Shown: positions 1 to 7,002 of the stretch, piece after piece
Layout: each line of letters starts with the position of its first letter
Numbering within the stretch: position 1 is the stretch's first letter
Position numbers and translations under genes: made by a program
Source: Acidimicrobiales bacterium
GTDB lineage: Bacteria > Actinomycetota > Acidimicrobiia > Acidimicrobiales > JABEUL01
Assembly: GCA_027451605.1 (NCBI GenBank)
Contig: DAIDJA010000001.1
Span: 1 to 18,687 of the forward strand
Length of the DNA stretch: 18,687 bases
Direction: 5' to 3'
Notes under the pieces: model-generated
The model's input: only the letters and a program-made list of their open reading frames with translations
Databases searched by the model: none
Told to the model about the DNA's origin: nothing

Positions 1-508
1 AATTATCTTTCAAAAACTCGATTAACTTTTTTGCTTCAGGTGTTCCTTCCTGAAGCTCCAACCCCGCATAAACATCTTCGGTATTTTCCCTGAAAATTAC
101 CATGTCCACTTTTTCGGGATGTACAACCGGAGACGGTACCCCGGTGAAATACCTGACGGGCCTTAGACAAACATACAAATCTAAGATTTGGCGAAGCGCA
201 ACATTTAGTGACCGAATTCCTCCGCCGACTGGCGTGGTTAAAGGTCCTTTTATGCCTATTAAATGACTTTTAAAGGCCTCTATGGTCTCTTCGGGAAGCC
301 AGCTACCGGTTTCGTTAAATGCTTTTTCTCCCGCCAAAACTTCAACCCAGTCTATCTTTTTCCCGTGCTTTTTAACCGCTGCGTCAAAGACCATTTTTGC
401 AGCGGGCCATATATCGACGCCCGTTCCGTCGCCTTCTATAAAGGGGATTCTCGGTTCATCTGATACGTTTAATGTTCCGTTTTCGTTAAGTGTAATAAGT
501 TCAGACAT
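1..508 (-). CDS. icd: NADP-type isocitrate dehydrogenase, N-terminal part (cut by window edge)
   Basis: Oxidative decarboxylation of isocitrate to 2-oxoglutarate in the TCA cycle, cytosolic. The 169 visible residues align along their whole length with the N-terminal 40% of E. coli-type homodimeric Icd: [10 protein letters not shown] (24-33), [22 protein letters not shown] region (86-107), CLRPVRY (114-120) and [14 protein letters not shown] (136-149). The substrate-binding set Ser100, Asn102, Arg106, Arg116 and Arg140 is present; Ser100 matches the regulatory phosphoserine of E. coli Icd, though no kinase is visible here. The ATG at 508 fits the family N-terminus, and I see no Shine-Dalgarno in front of it. 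It lies 119 bp downstream of metF, in a gap with a DosR-like box and a possible leaderless promoter. The rest of the gene continues leftward outside the window. The dimeric NADP form is preferred over isopropylmalate dehydrogenase because of the RSLNVALRQ and CLRPVRY motifs. Confidence 0.95.
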   Translation of the reverse strand, partial: MSELITLNENGTLNVSDEPRIPFIEGDGTGVDIWPAAKMVFDAAVKKHGKKIDWVEVLAGEKAFNETGSWLPEETIEAFKSHLIGIKGPLTTPVGGGIRSLNVALRQILDLYVCLRPVRYFTGVPSPVVHPEKVDMVIFRENTEDVYAGLELQEGTPEAKKLIEFLKDN

Positions 509-515
509 AGTATAA

Positions 516-521
516 AGATTA
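516..521 (-). promoter_or_regulatory. Possible leaderless -10 element of icd
   Basis: On the minus strand TAATCT is followed by exactly 7 nt and then the icd ATG, the geometry of leaderless actinobacterial promoters where the A of ATG is the first transcribed base. There is no Shine-Dalgarno before icd. A TTGGCA lies 15 bp further upstream (537-542), closer than ideal for a -35. This is inference from pattern only. Confidence 0.3.
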
Positions 522-581
522 GTACCAATTAAAAACTGCCAAATCAAAAACTACGGTAACGGAGCGGCTTTTGTGCAGTTA

Positions 582-595
582 GGGACTAAAGTCCC
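582..595. promoter_or_regulatory. DosR/DevR-like box upstream of icd
   Basis: The sequence GGGACTAAAGTCCC matches all 14 positions of the core of the M. tuberculosis DosR consensus TTSGGGACTWWAGTCCCSAA; the left flank TT also matches, the outer S and right flank do not. It is a 6-bp inverted repeat around a 2-bp centre. It sits between metF and icd, centred about 80 bp upstream of the icd start codon, so icd is the likely target. It is a poor terminator candidate because no U-tract follows on either strand. The match is seen; binding by a DosR-type response regulator is inferred. Confidence 0.6.
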
Positions 596-627
596 ATTGA
601 TTTTCGTTCAAGTATCAAATTACAAAT

Positions 628-1503
628 TTATTTTTGATTTAATCCGAGAGAAGAGTAAATTTCCCTCGTAAGATTTGACTTGTTCAATGTATAAAAATGC
701 AGACCGGGCGCATCATTTTTTATCAGATCCGAACACATCTCCACAGTCATTTCTATACCGATTTTTTGGGTAATTTCATCTTTTCTTATTGGATCATCAA
801 CACCCTTAAGTGCATCTTCGATTGTCAAGACAATTTTTTCCGGAAAATCGGCTCCCATATTAATCATAGATTTGATAGACCTATATGATCCTATGGGCAT
901 TATCCCGGGAATGATCGGCTTTAAGTTTCTGACAGCATCCATCTCGTCGATCAATCGGTAGTAGCTTGTGACATCAAAAAACATTTGAGTAATGGCAAAG
1001 TCCGCATAATTAAGTTTTTCTTTCAAAAAATAGCGGTCGGTCTTTAAGTCCGGTGAGTTCGGATGACCGGCGGTGTGAGCTGCAACCCCGACTGAAAATC
1101 CTCCGATAGCCTGTGCGAGTTGAACAAGTTCTATGGCATATTTCAGTTCACCTTCTACCTGCCCGTTTCGGGGCGGATCGCCGGCAAGAGCCATCAAGTT
1201 CTCCACAGATGCCTTCCTCAATTCAACCAAGATTTCGGCAAGCTCCAGCCTTGTATGATCAACGCAGATTAAGTGAGCCATGGGCGTAATTTCTGTAGTC
1301 TGTCTTATCCCCGCAACGAGATCATGTGTTCTCTGCCTTGAAATCCTTCCGTTTCTGTAAGTAACCGAGACAAACGAAGGATTTAGCGGTTCCAGTTCGC
1401 GAAGAGTCTTTATTAAAGTAGCTTGTTCCGGTTCATTTTTTGGAGGAAAAAATTCAAAAGAATAAGTTTTCCCAATTTTGAGTAGATCTTTTATATAGCT
1501 CAT
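628..1503 (-). CDS. metF: 5,10-methylenetetrahydrofolate reductase
   Basis: FAD-dependent reduction of 5,10-methylene-THF to 5-methyl-THF, which feeds methionine synthesis. The 291-residue product is the usual bacterial MetF length and forms a single TIM barrel. Visible family landmarks: SFEFFPPK (15-22, with catalytic-type Glu17), FVSVTY (44-49), the folate/FAD Asp109 in ALAGDPP, ITQMFFDV, IIPGIMP and the C-terminal GLHFYTLN. The loop after FVSVTY reads RNGRISRQRT (50-59), where E. coli-type enzymes have GANSG; the RT is kept. The ATG at 1503 is preceded by AAAGGG with 9 nt spacing. It starts 38 bp after folD and is probably the last gene of the sucC-to-metF unit. Neighbouring folD makes sense because both act on methylene-THF. 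Confidence 0.95.
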   Translation of the reverse strand: MSYIKDLLKIGKTYSFEFFPPKNEPEQATLIKTLRELEPLNPSFVSVTYRNGRISRQRTHDLVAGIRQTTEITPMAHLICVDHTRLELAEILVELRKASVENLMALAGDPPRNGQVEGELKYAIELVQLAQAIGGFSVGVAAHTAGHPNSPDLKTDRYFLKEKLNYADFAITQMFFDVTSYYRLIDEMDAVRNLKPIIPGIMPIGSYRSIKSMINMGADFPEKIVLTIEDALKGVDDPIRKDEITQKIGIEMTVEMCSDLIKNDAPGLHFYTLNKSNLTREIYSSLGLNQK

Positions 1504-1541
1504 AATTATGTACCCTTTAAAATATATTGCCCGAAACTATT

Positions 1542-2402
1542 TTAAGTGAGGCTATTCATCGCCGATTTAATAGTGTTTTTGTAAAGCATGGCGACAGTCA
1601 TCGGACCGACACCTCCGACCCTGGGAGTGATATGTGAAGCTACTTCGGCTACATCGTCGTCAACATCACTTAAGAGCGTCTTGCCAAAGTATCTTACCCC
1701 GGCTCCGATAACTACGGCTTGTGGTCTAACATGTTCTTTTTTGAGAATTCCGGGTACTCCTGCTGCGGCGACTACAATATCGGCGATACGGGTTATGGAA
1801 GGCCATTCTTTAAATCCCGAATGCAATATGGAGACTGCGGCATCGGCATATTCTCGCTTCTGTGACAGCAAAAGTGAAAGAGGTCTTCCCAACGTCAAAC
1901 CTCTTCCCAAAATTGCCACATGTTTACCGGAAACCGGAATCTCGTAGTATCTTAAAAGCTCTTCGATTGCCGCCGGAGTACAAGGAACAGGACCGGGAAT
2001 ACTAAGTGCCAGTTTTCCCATGTTCAAAGGATGCATTCCATCGGCATCTTTTTGCGGCAGTACCGCGGACAGGCAATAGTCAAAATCAATCTGAGCCGGG
2101 GTGGGATACTGAATCAACATTGAATCGACCGAATCATCATCGTTGTATTTATTAATTACCTCCAACAAATCATTAGTGGAAGCATCTTCAGCCAAATGGG
2201 TGTGTTCCGTCTTAAAACCAAGCTCTTGACCCTTTTTTTGTTTTATGGCTATATACCTTTCAGATGAAGGATCGTTCCCCACTAAAATAGTCGCGAGACC
2301 GGGCTTGCGACCCGCCTTTAATTTAAAGTCCGCCGCAGCCAATTTAAGATCGGCTTCTATCTTTTCGGCTACCGGTTTTCCGGGTATTAGTATTGCGGTC
2401 AT
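1542..2402 (-). CDS. folD: Bifunctional methylenetetrahydrofolate dehydrogenase / methenyl-THF cyclohydrolase
   Basis: Interconverts 5,10-methylene-THF and 10-formyl-THF using NADP. The product has 286 residues, the family norm. The catalytic pair Tyr50 and Lys54 (SERYIAIK) falls at the same positions as in E. coli FolD; the folate site continues with QYPTP and KDADGMHP, where the Asp of the DG pair is the conserved folate ligand. The Rossmann loop is LGRGLTLGRP rather than the common GRSxxVGRP, and the tail has TPRVGGVGPMTVAML. The ATG at 2402 has only a weak A-rich leader and no clear Shine-Dalgarno. It lies 38 bp after purH and 38 bp before metF; the 10-formyl-THF it makes is the co-substrate of both PurN and PurH encoded just upstream. 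Confidence 0.95.
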   Translation of the reverse strand: MTAILIPGKPVAEKIEADLKLAAADFKLKAGRKPGLATILVGNDPSSERYIAIKQKKGQELGFKTEHTHLAEDASTNDLLEVINKYNDDDSVDSMLIQYPTPAQIDFDYCLSAVLPQKDADGMHPLNMGKLALSIPGPVPCTPAAIEELLRYYEIPVSGKHVAILGRGLTLGRPLSLLLSQKREYADAAVSILHSGFKEWPSITRIADIVVAAAGVPGILKKEHVRPQAVVIGAGVRYFGKTLLSDVDDDVAEVASHITPRVGGVGPMTVAMLYKNTIKSAMNSLT

Positions 2403-2440
2403 ATTTTTTTCGTCGTATTATTTTGGGTTAATTTAATAAG

Positions 2441-3997
2441 TTAGTGTTTGAAATGCCTCTGACCCGTAAGTATCATAGCCAGTTTATTTTCATTTGCGGC
2501 CTCGATTATTTCTGCATCTCTGATCGATCCTCCGGGTTGAATAATTGTGGTGATTCCCGCTTTAGCAATAGCATCTACACCGTCTCGAAACGGAAAGAAT
2601 GCATCTGATGCCGCCGACCCTCCGATTGCTCTGCCATCCGCTTTAATAGTCGCAATTTCGGCGGACATGACCCTGCTTTGCTGGCCGGCTCCGACTGCGA
2701 CGATCTGGCAATCCTTTGCATATACTATTGCATTTGAAGTTGTCCTGGCACATACCACATATGCTAATGCAGCATCAAGCCACCCGCTTTCATCGGGATT
2801 AGCTTCGGTGACAACGGTCCATGTTCCTCCGTTCAGGCTATCCAAGATATCGGGTTCTTGAACCAAAAATCCGTTATCGATTACTCTGAATTCGACCTGT
2901 GCACCGACGGGCTTTGGTGCGGTAATTACGCGGAGCACCTTTCTCTTTGACTTAATCAGCTCCAGAGCGTCATCGTCAAATCCCTTAGCGATTAATACGT
3001 CGGCCTGGGGCTTATCCAAAATTATTTGTGCCAAATTTAAATCAACATGTCCGCTGATCCCTACGATCCCGCCGAAAGCCGAAACCGGATCGGCTTCCAT
3101 CGCTTTGATATAAGCGTCTTGTAAATTATCCGAAATAGCGGCACCGCAGGCATTGGCATGCTTTATGATAGCAACACCAGCCGGTTTTTTCTCGGTGATA
3201 TTACTTAACTCGTGGACTAACTTCCAAGCTGCATCGGCATCAAAAATATTCAAATAAGAAAGTTTTTTTCCTGAATGCAAAACAGAATCATCAATCCAGG
3301 ACTTCTTTCCTTCGGTTTTATAAAATGCACCGAACTGATGAGGATTTTCACCGTAGCGCAGAGTGAGATCAGACTTAATGAGCTTAAGTTCAATCTCATC
3401 TTTAAAATCAAATCGACTGATAAGATCTTCTTTGTTTGAATCGGCAACTTTTGACTTAAACCATCTCGAAATCTCTCGGTCGTATTCGGCCGTATGATTG
3501 AAAGCTTTGGCTGCAAGTTTGAGCCTGGTTTGATCTGATAATATACCTGAATTTGCATTAAGTTCGGCCAAGATATCACCATAGTCAGCGGGATCTACCA
3601 CTATGCCGACATGCTTATGATTTTTAGCCGCAGCCCTTACCATGGTGGGACCACCCACATCTATTAGGTCAATTGACGGATTCGATAAAAATGGATATAG
3701 GTTACATACCACCAAACTAATCGGTTCAATTGAATTTGATTTTAGATCAGTGACGTGAGTAGGCTTATCTAAGTCGGCCAATATTCCGGCATGAATCATA
3801 GGATGGAGGGTCTTTACTCTGCCGTCCAGCATTTCGGGAAACTGCGTAACGGATTCAACGGTTACATGATCGATTCTTTCATCACTTAGATACCTTGAAG
3901 TTCCGCCCGACGAAACTATTTCGAAGCCAGTATCCAAAAGACCTTTTGCGAAATCGACCAGATTGCTTTTGTCGTATACGGAAATAAGTGCTTTCAT
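2441..3997 (-). CDS. purH: Bifunctional AICAR transformylase / IMP cyclohydrolase
   Basis: Catalyses the last two steps of IMP synthesis. The N-terminal MGS-like cyclohydrolase domain (about 1-190) has ALISVYDKS, SSGGT and MLDGRVKTLHP (56-66). The AICAR transformylase domain (about 205-518) has LRYGENPHQ (213-221), the catalytic Lys279-His280 in IKHANACGAA, and the C-terminal GGSIRD. I place the start at ATG 3997 (518 residues) and not at the in-frame TTG at 4009, because GGAG lies 6 nt before the ATG and MKALISVYDKS is the family N-terminus. The loop between NLYPF (99-103) and IDVGGPTM is about a dozen residues shorter than in E. coli-type PurH as I remember it. The gene starts 18 bp after purN, within the operon. 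Confidence 0.95.
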   Translation of the reverse strand: MKALISVYDKSNLVDFAKGLLDTGFEIVSSGGTSRYLSDERIDHVTVESVTQFPEMLDGRVKTLHPMIHAGILADLDKPTHVTDLKSNSIEPISLVVCNLYPFLSNPSIDLIDVGGPTMVRAAAKNHKHVGIVVDPADYGDILAELNANSGILSDQTRLKLAAKAFNHTAEYDREISRWFKSKVADSNKEDLISRFDFKDEIELKLIKSDLTLRYGENPHQFGAFYKTEGKKSWIDDSVLHSGKKLSYLNIFDADAAWKLVHELSNITEKKPAGVAIIKHANACGAAISDNLQDAYIKAMEADPVSAFGGIVGISGHVDLNLAQIILDKPQADVLIAKGFDDDALELIKSKRKVLRVITAPKPVGAQVEFRVIDNGFLVQEPDILDSLNGGTWTVVTEANPDESGWLDAALAYVVCARTTSNAIVYAKDCQIVAVGAGQQSRVMSAEIATIKADGRAIGGSAASDAFFPFRDGVDAIAKAGITTIIQPGGSIRDAEIIEAANENKLAMILTGQRHFKH

Positions 3998-4003
3998 AAG
4001 TTG

Positions 4004-4007
4004 CTCC
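4004..4007 (-). promoter_or_regulatory. Ribosome binding site deciding the purH start
   Basis: GGAG on the minus strand, followed by 6 nt and ATG at 3997. It overlaps the alternative TTG start at 4009, so the ATG is the better start. Confidence 0.7.
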
Positions 4008-4015
4008 AATAAAAT

Positions 4016-4585
4016 TCAGTTATTATCTAGATTATCCAAAAATGACTTTATCGCCTGCGGATATAAAGTCCTCTCAAGGGATTTAATGCGCTCATGGAGA
4101 ATTTCTTCATTATCGTTATCATGAATATCTACGGTCTCTTGAGCAATTATCGGACCTTCATCTACACCCAACGTGGCCACATGCACCGTACATCCCGTCT
4201 TTTTTTCACCCGCTTCGAGGGCATCTCTTACGGCATGCCAACCCTTATAACTGGGCAATAGTGATGGATGGGTATTTAAGATCCTATTTTCATAAAACTT
4301 AAATATTGTCTCACCCAACACCGTCCCGAATCCGGCCATAGCAACGACATCGATTTTGTGATCCAGGAGTACTTGTGTCAAGATCGCCGCATATGCCTCA
4401 CGGTCAAATCCAGAGGTAAAGTCGTCCCTAAGTACAATTTGAGCGGCTATATCTTTTTCTAAGGCAATTTTTATTGCCCTGCAAGGTCTGTCCGACACAA
4501 CAAGATCTACGACGATACCGGAGTCTAAAATTGCTTCCAATATCGTACCGCTTCCCGATACCAAAACCGCCAGTCTTTTTACCAT
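4016..4585 (-). CDS. purN: Phosphoribosylglycinamide formyltransferase (GAR transformylase)
   Basis: Transfers the formyl group of 10-formyl-THF to GAR, the third step of purine synthesis. With the ATG at 4585 the protein has 189 residues and begins MVKRLAVLVSGSGT, the typical family N-terminus. The catalytic Asn and His are in LNTHPSLLP and the catalytic Asp in GVDEGPII; LHERIK and YPQAI close the domain. The phosphate loop reads GSGTILEAI; the Asn that follows GS/GT in E. coli PurN is Ile here, as it is Leu in the mycobacterial enzyme. An in-frame TTG at 4600 would add five residues but sits only 9 bp from the sucD stop. GGA 7 nt before ATG 4585 is a weak ribosome site. purH follows after 18 bp. 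Confidence 0.94.
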   Translation of the reverse strand: MVKRLAVLVSGSGTILEAILDSGIVVDLVVSDRPCRAIKIALEKDIAAQIVLRDDFTSGFDREAYAAILTQVLLDHKIDVVAMAGFGTVLGETIFKFYENRILNTHPSLLPSYKGWHAVRDALEAGEKKTGCTVHVATLGVDEGPIIAQETVDIHDNDNEEILHERIKSLERTLYPQAIKSFLDNLDNN

Positions 4586-4609
4586 TAAACTGTCCGACAA
4601 AGGTATTAT

Positions 4610-5497
4610 TTAGTTCAGCTTAGAGACGATCTCCACCATTTTTACGCCGGCTTCTGTAGGGTTTTGAGCTACTACGACGCCTGCGGACTCAAGCGCCTCT
4701 TTTTTCGCTGCGGCAGTACCTTTGCTACCTGAAATTATTGCTCCGGCATGACCCATCTTCCTGCCCGGAGGAGCAGTTACACCGGCAATATATGCGACAA
4801 CAGGCTTGGTCATGTGTTGTTTTATGAATTCAGCGGCCTCTTCTTCCGCTGATCCTCCGATTTCACCGATCATCATTACGGCCTTTGTATCTGGATCATT
4901 CTCAAATGCGGCTAAAGCATCTACAAATACGGTTCCGGGTACGGGGTCACCACCGATACCCACACAGGTAGTTTGACCCACATTGTTTTGCGACAACTCG
5001 TATATCGCCTGATAGGTTAAAGTTCCCGATCGTGAAACGATTCCAACGGGTCCGCCCGCCAATGCAATATCGCCCGAAGTTATACCGATATTGCATTTTC
5101 CCGGGGATATAATTCCGGGGCAGTTGGGACCCAAGAGCCTAGTATTGGGGTAACTATCCCTTAATATATTGAAGACTCTCGCTTGATCCTGTGCTGGAAT
5201 ATGTTCGGTAATGCAAACTATAAATTCAATGTTGGCCTTAGCTGCTTCCAAAATAGCACCGGGGGCAGCCGCTGGAGGAACCGAAACAAAACTCGCAGTT
5301 GCTCCCGTTGCGTCCACTGCTTCTCTAACGGTGTCAAATATCGGGATACCCTCGACATTTTCTCCGCCCTTTTTCGGAGTGACACCTGCAACAATTTTTG
5401 TACCGTAATCCCTGTTTCTTAATCCGTGGAATTTCCCCTGTCCCCCGGTTAATCCTTGAACGATTACTTTCGTATTTTCATCAACCCAAATGCTCAT
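4610..5497 (-). CDS. sucD: Succinyl-CoA ligase (ADP-forming), alpha subunit
   Basis: Makes ATP from succinyl-CoA together with SucC in the TCA cycle. The 295 residues are close to the family norm of about 290. The CoA-binding Rossmann domain has VQGLTGGQGKFH (13-24) and ITEHIPAQD; GPNCPGIISPGKCNIG (123-138) and SRSGTLTYQA (155-164) are hallmarks, and the phosphorylated active-site histidine is His250 in GHAGAIISGSKGTA. AGGAG (5504-5508) lies 6 nt before ATG 5497. The sucC stop is 14 bp upstream, so the two subunits are translated from one message. The gene is complete and unremarkable. Confidence 0.97.
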   Translation of the reverse strand: MSIWVDENTKVIVQGLTGGQGKFHGLRNRDYGTKIVAGVTPKKGGENVEGIPIFDTVREAVDATGATASFVSVPPAAAPGAILEAAKANIEFIVCITEHIPAQDQARVFNILRDSYPNTRLLGPNCPGIISPGKCNIGITSGDIALAGGPVGIVSRSGTLTYQAIYELSQNNVGQTTCVGIGGDPVPGTVFVDALAAFENDPDTKAVMMIGEIGGSAEEEAAEFIKQHMTKPVVAYIAGVTAPPGRKMGHAGAIISGSKGTAAAKKEALESAGVVVAQNPTEAGVKMVEIVSKLN

Positions 5498-5511
5498 AAC
5501 TTGCTCCTAAC

Positions 5512-6651
5512 TTAATTTGCTAACTCAACTGCTTTTTTGGCCGCCGACAGCATGGTGGCTTCCGGTATCAGCTTTTCCGATTTTTGCTCATTTAAAATTT
5601 CTCTGGCCAGAGGCGCGTTTGTTCCGTCCAGCCTAATAACTATAGGTGATTTGATTTCAACTCTTGCCATCGCTGTAACTATTCCCTTGGCAACTTCATC
5701 ACAACGCACAATTCCGCCGAAGATATTGACCAAAATTGATTTTACCTTCGGGTCACTGTTTATGACCTCCAAGGCTGCGGCCATCAAATCGGCGTTTGCA
5801 CCGCCTCCGATATCCAAGAAATTGGCCGGTGATCCGCCAACCTGATTCACCACGTCACATGTAGACATGGCAAGACCGGCTCCGTTGGCAATTACCCCGA
5901 CGGTCCCGTCCAGTCCGATATAATTCAAGCCCTTTTCATGGGCCGCTTTTTCGCGACTGTCGGCATCGGCCTGTCCCTTGTATTCGTTCCACTCTTCATG
6001 TCTGAAAGCAGCGTCATCATCTAATGTTACCTTGGCATCCAGAGCGTGAACTCTGCCATCGGTGGTAAGGATCAGAGGATTAATTTCAACTAAATCTGCA
6101 TCACCTTTGACAAAACACTCATAGAGTTTCTCTAGAATATCTACGACTCCGTCAACTGCCTCGCTGTTTAAATTAGCCGAGCTTACAAAGTCCAACAGAG
6201 TGGTTTTATCAAGACCTCCGGAGGGATCAATATCCAAGCGGCTTATTGCCTCGGGATTTTCTTCTGCGACTTTTTCAATTTCAACTCCTCCCTGGGCTGA
6301 GAGCATACAAAGATGAAGACGTTTGGATCGATTCAAGGTAAAAGAAGCATAGTACTCTTCTTTGATATCTGAAGATCTTTCGAGCCATACCTTTTTTACT
6401 ATGTGACCCTTTATATCCATTCCGAGGATATTTTGAAAATGTTCTTTCAGCTCATCTAAGTTGTTGGCGATTTTGATACCGCCTGCTTTTCCCCTTCCCC
6501 CGACCTGCACCTGAGCTTTGACCACTATCGGATATCCGATCTTATCGGCAATTTGAACGGCATCTTCCAAATTGTCAGCAACGCCGCCGTCGGACACGGG
6601 AATACCAAATTTTTTAAAGTATAGCTTTCCCTGATATTCAAATAAATCCAT
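5512..6651 (-). CDS. sucC: Succinyl-CoA ligase (ADP-forming), beta subunit
   Basis: Nucleotide-binding subunit of succinyl-CoA synthetase, partner of SucD. The 379 residues compare with about 388 in E. coli. The N-terminal ATP-grasp domain starts MDLFEYQGK and has the nucleotide loop GGRGKAGG (51-58) and the metal ligands Asn191 (VEINPL) and Asp205 (ALDAKV). The CoA-ligase domain has NGAGLAMSTCDVV (256-268), FLDIGGGA and ILVNIFGGIVRCDEVA (306-321). ATG 6651 is preceded by a full AGGAGG. It is the first gene of the sucC-sucD-purN-purH-folD-metF unit and has its own promoter and an unusually structured leader upstream. Confidence 0.97.
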   Translation of the reverse strand: MDLFEYQGKLYFKKFGIPVSDGGVADNLEDAVQIADKIGYPIVVKAQVQVGGRGKAGGIKIANNLDELKEHFQNILGMDIKGHIVKKVWLERSSDIKEEYYASFTLNRSKRLHLCMLSAQGGVEIEKVAEENPEAISRLDIDPSGGLDKTTLLDFVSSANLNSEAVDGVVDILEKLYECFVKGDADLVEINPLILTTDGRVHALDAKVTLDDDAAFRHEEWNEYKGQADADSREKAAHEKGLNYIGLDGTVGVIANGAGLAMSTCDVVNQVGGSPANFLDIGGGANADLMAAALEVINSDPKVKSILVNIFGGIVRCDEVAKGIVTAMARVEIKSPIVIRLDGTNAPLAREILNEQKSEKLIPEATMLSAAKKAVELAN

Positions 6652-6655
6652 ATAT

Positions 6656-6661
6656 CCTCCT
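6656..6661 (-). promoter_or_regulatory. Strong Shine-Dalgarno of sucC
   Basis: AGGAGG, a full anti-16S complement, 4 nt before the sucC ATG. It is the strongest site in the window and is immediately preceded by the third leader hairpin. Confidence 0.85.
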
Positions 6662-6680
6662 AAATTAAAAGATTTGTTGA

Positions 6681-6789
6681 GAATGCGTCCAATATGTTTT
6701 CGGGCATTCCATTTGTTCGCTTTGCATCAATACGAGCAAAATCGAACAGACCGCCTCACAACGACATAAGTTTTACAAGCTCTTATCGT
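6681..6789 (-). promoter_or_regulatory. Structured 5' leader of sucC: three consecutive hairpins
   Basis: In the direction of transcription: hairpin I pairs 6782-6789 with 6761-6770 (ACGATAAG with CTTATGTCGT, a 2-nt bulge, 11-nt loop). Hairpin II pairs 6743-6748 plus 6736-6740 with 6721-6725 plus 6714-6719 (TGTTCG-AT-TTTGC and GCAAA-G-CGAACA, 11 bp with a small internal loop, 10-nt loop). Hairpin III pairs 6704-6709 with 6681-6686 (GAATGC and GCATTC, 17-nt loop). All three lie between the proposed promoter and the AGGAGG of sucC. I recognise no known riboswitch class. A cis-acting RNA controlling sucC is inferred; hairpin II is the least likely to be chance. Confidence 0.4.
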
Positions 6790-6804
6790 TTCATTCATTA
6801 AATT

Positions 6805-6833
6805 ATATTAATGATTACAAACGGTGCTTTCAA
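6805..6833 (-). promoter_or_regulatory. Probable sucC operon promoter
   Basis: On the minus strand, TTGAAA (6828-6833) and TAATAT (6805-6810) are separated by 17 bp, good sigma70-type spacing. A perfect TATAAT overlaps at 6802-6807 with 20-bp spacing. Transcription would start near 6798 and give a leader of about 147 nt. The -10 region also lies within a short inverted repeat, CATTAA-N6-TTAATG. Confidence 0.45.
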
Positions 6834-6857
6834 TCTTAATTTAATATGAGCACCCGT
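6821..6857. promoter_or_regulatory. Dyad flanking the -35 element of the sucC promoter
   Basis: ACGGTGCT (6821-6828) and AGCACCCGT (6849-6857) are inverted copies with one extra C in the right arm, 20 bp apart. The proposed -35 hexamer lies just inside the left arm. It could be an operator, or an RNA hairpin if transcription starts further upstream. Confidence 0.3.
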
Positions 6858-6896
6858 CGGTTCAATTATCTTCCTGATTCTAAAGCTTGAAAGATT

Positions 6897-6915
6897 GCCG
6901 ATTCTTAATATCGGC
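6897..6915 (-). terminator. Possible weak terminator after the mutase-subunit gene
   Basis: GCCGAT-N7-ATCGGC forms a perfect 6-bp, GC-rich stem, followed on the minus strand by AATCTTTC rather than a true U-run. It lies about 170 nt after the mutase stop codon and before the sucC promoter, a sensible place to end the upstream transcript. The U-tract is weak. Confidence 0.25.
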
Positions 6916-7002
6916 TTGGCGTAAAGGCAACATACCGGGCTTGGCTAATTAACTGATCCAGCTTAAAGCGAGATTTTAGAACAAAAAATGAGTTCGTACA
7001 AT

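Noticed and set aside
582..600. GGGACT-AGTCCC as a Rho-independent terminator of metF
   Set aside because: At most five pairs around a 4-nt loop and no U-tract on the minus strand; the match to the DosR core is far more specific.
3250..3582. 110-codon open frame on the minus strand inside purH
   Set aside because: It is a shadow of purH in another frame, with no ribosome site and no recognisable domain.
3998..4009. purH start at TTG 4009
   Set aside because: The ATG at 3997 has GGAG at ideal spacing and gives the family N-terminus; the TTG overlaps that ribosome site.
4586..4600. purN start at TTG 4600
   Set aside because: It adds five residues outside the family N-terminus; ATG 4585 begins one residue before the conserved KRLAVLVSGSGT block.
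6665..6727. 20-codon ATG-started frame ending just before the sucC Shine-Dalgarno, a possible leader peptide
   Set aside because: No ribosome binding site, no run of one regulatory amino acid, and its ATG lies within the loop and stem of hairpin II. A chance frame of this length is common.
6852..6880. tRNA-like GGTTCAAT sequence
   Set aside because: The flanks do not form a T-arm and no acceptor or anticodon stem can be built around it.
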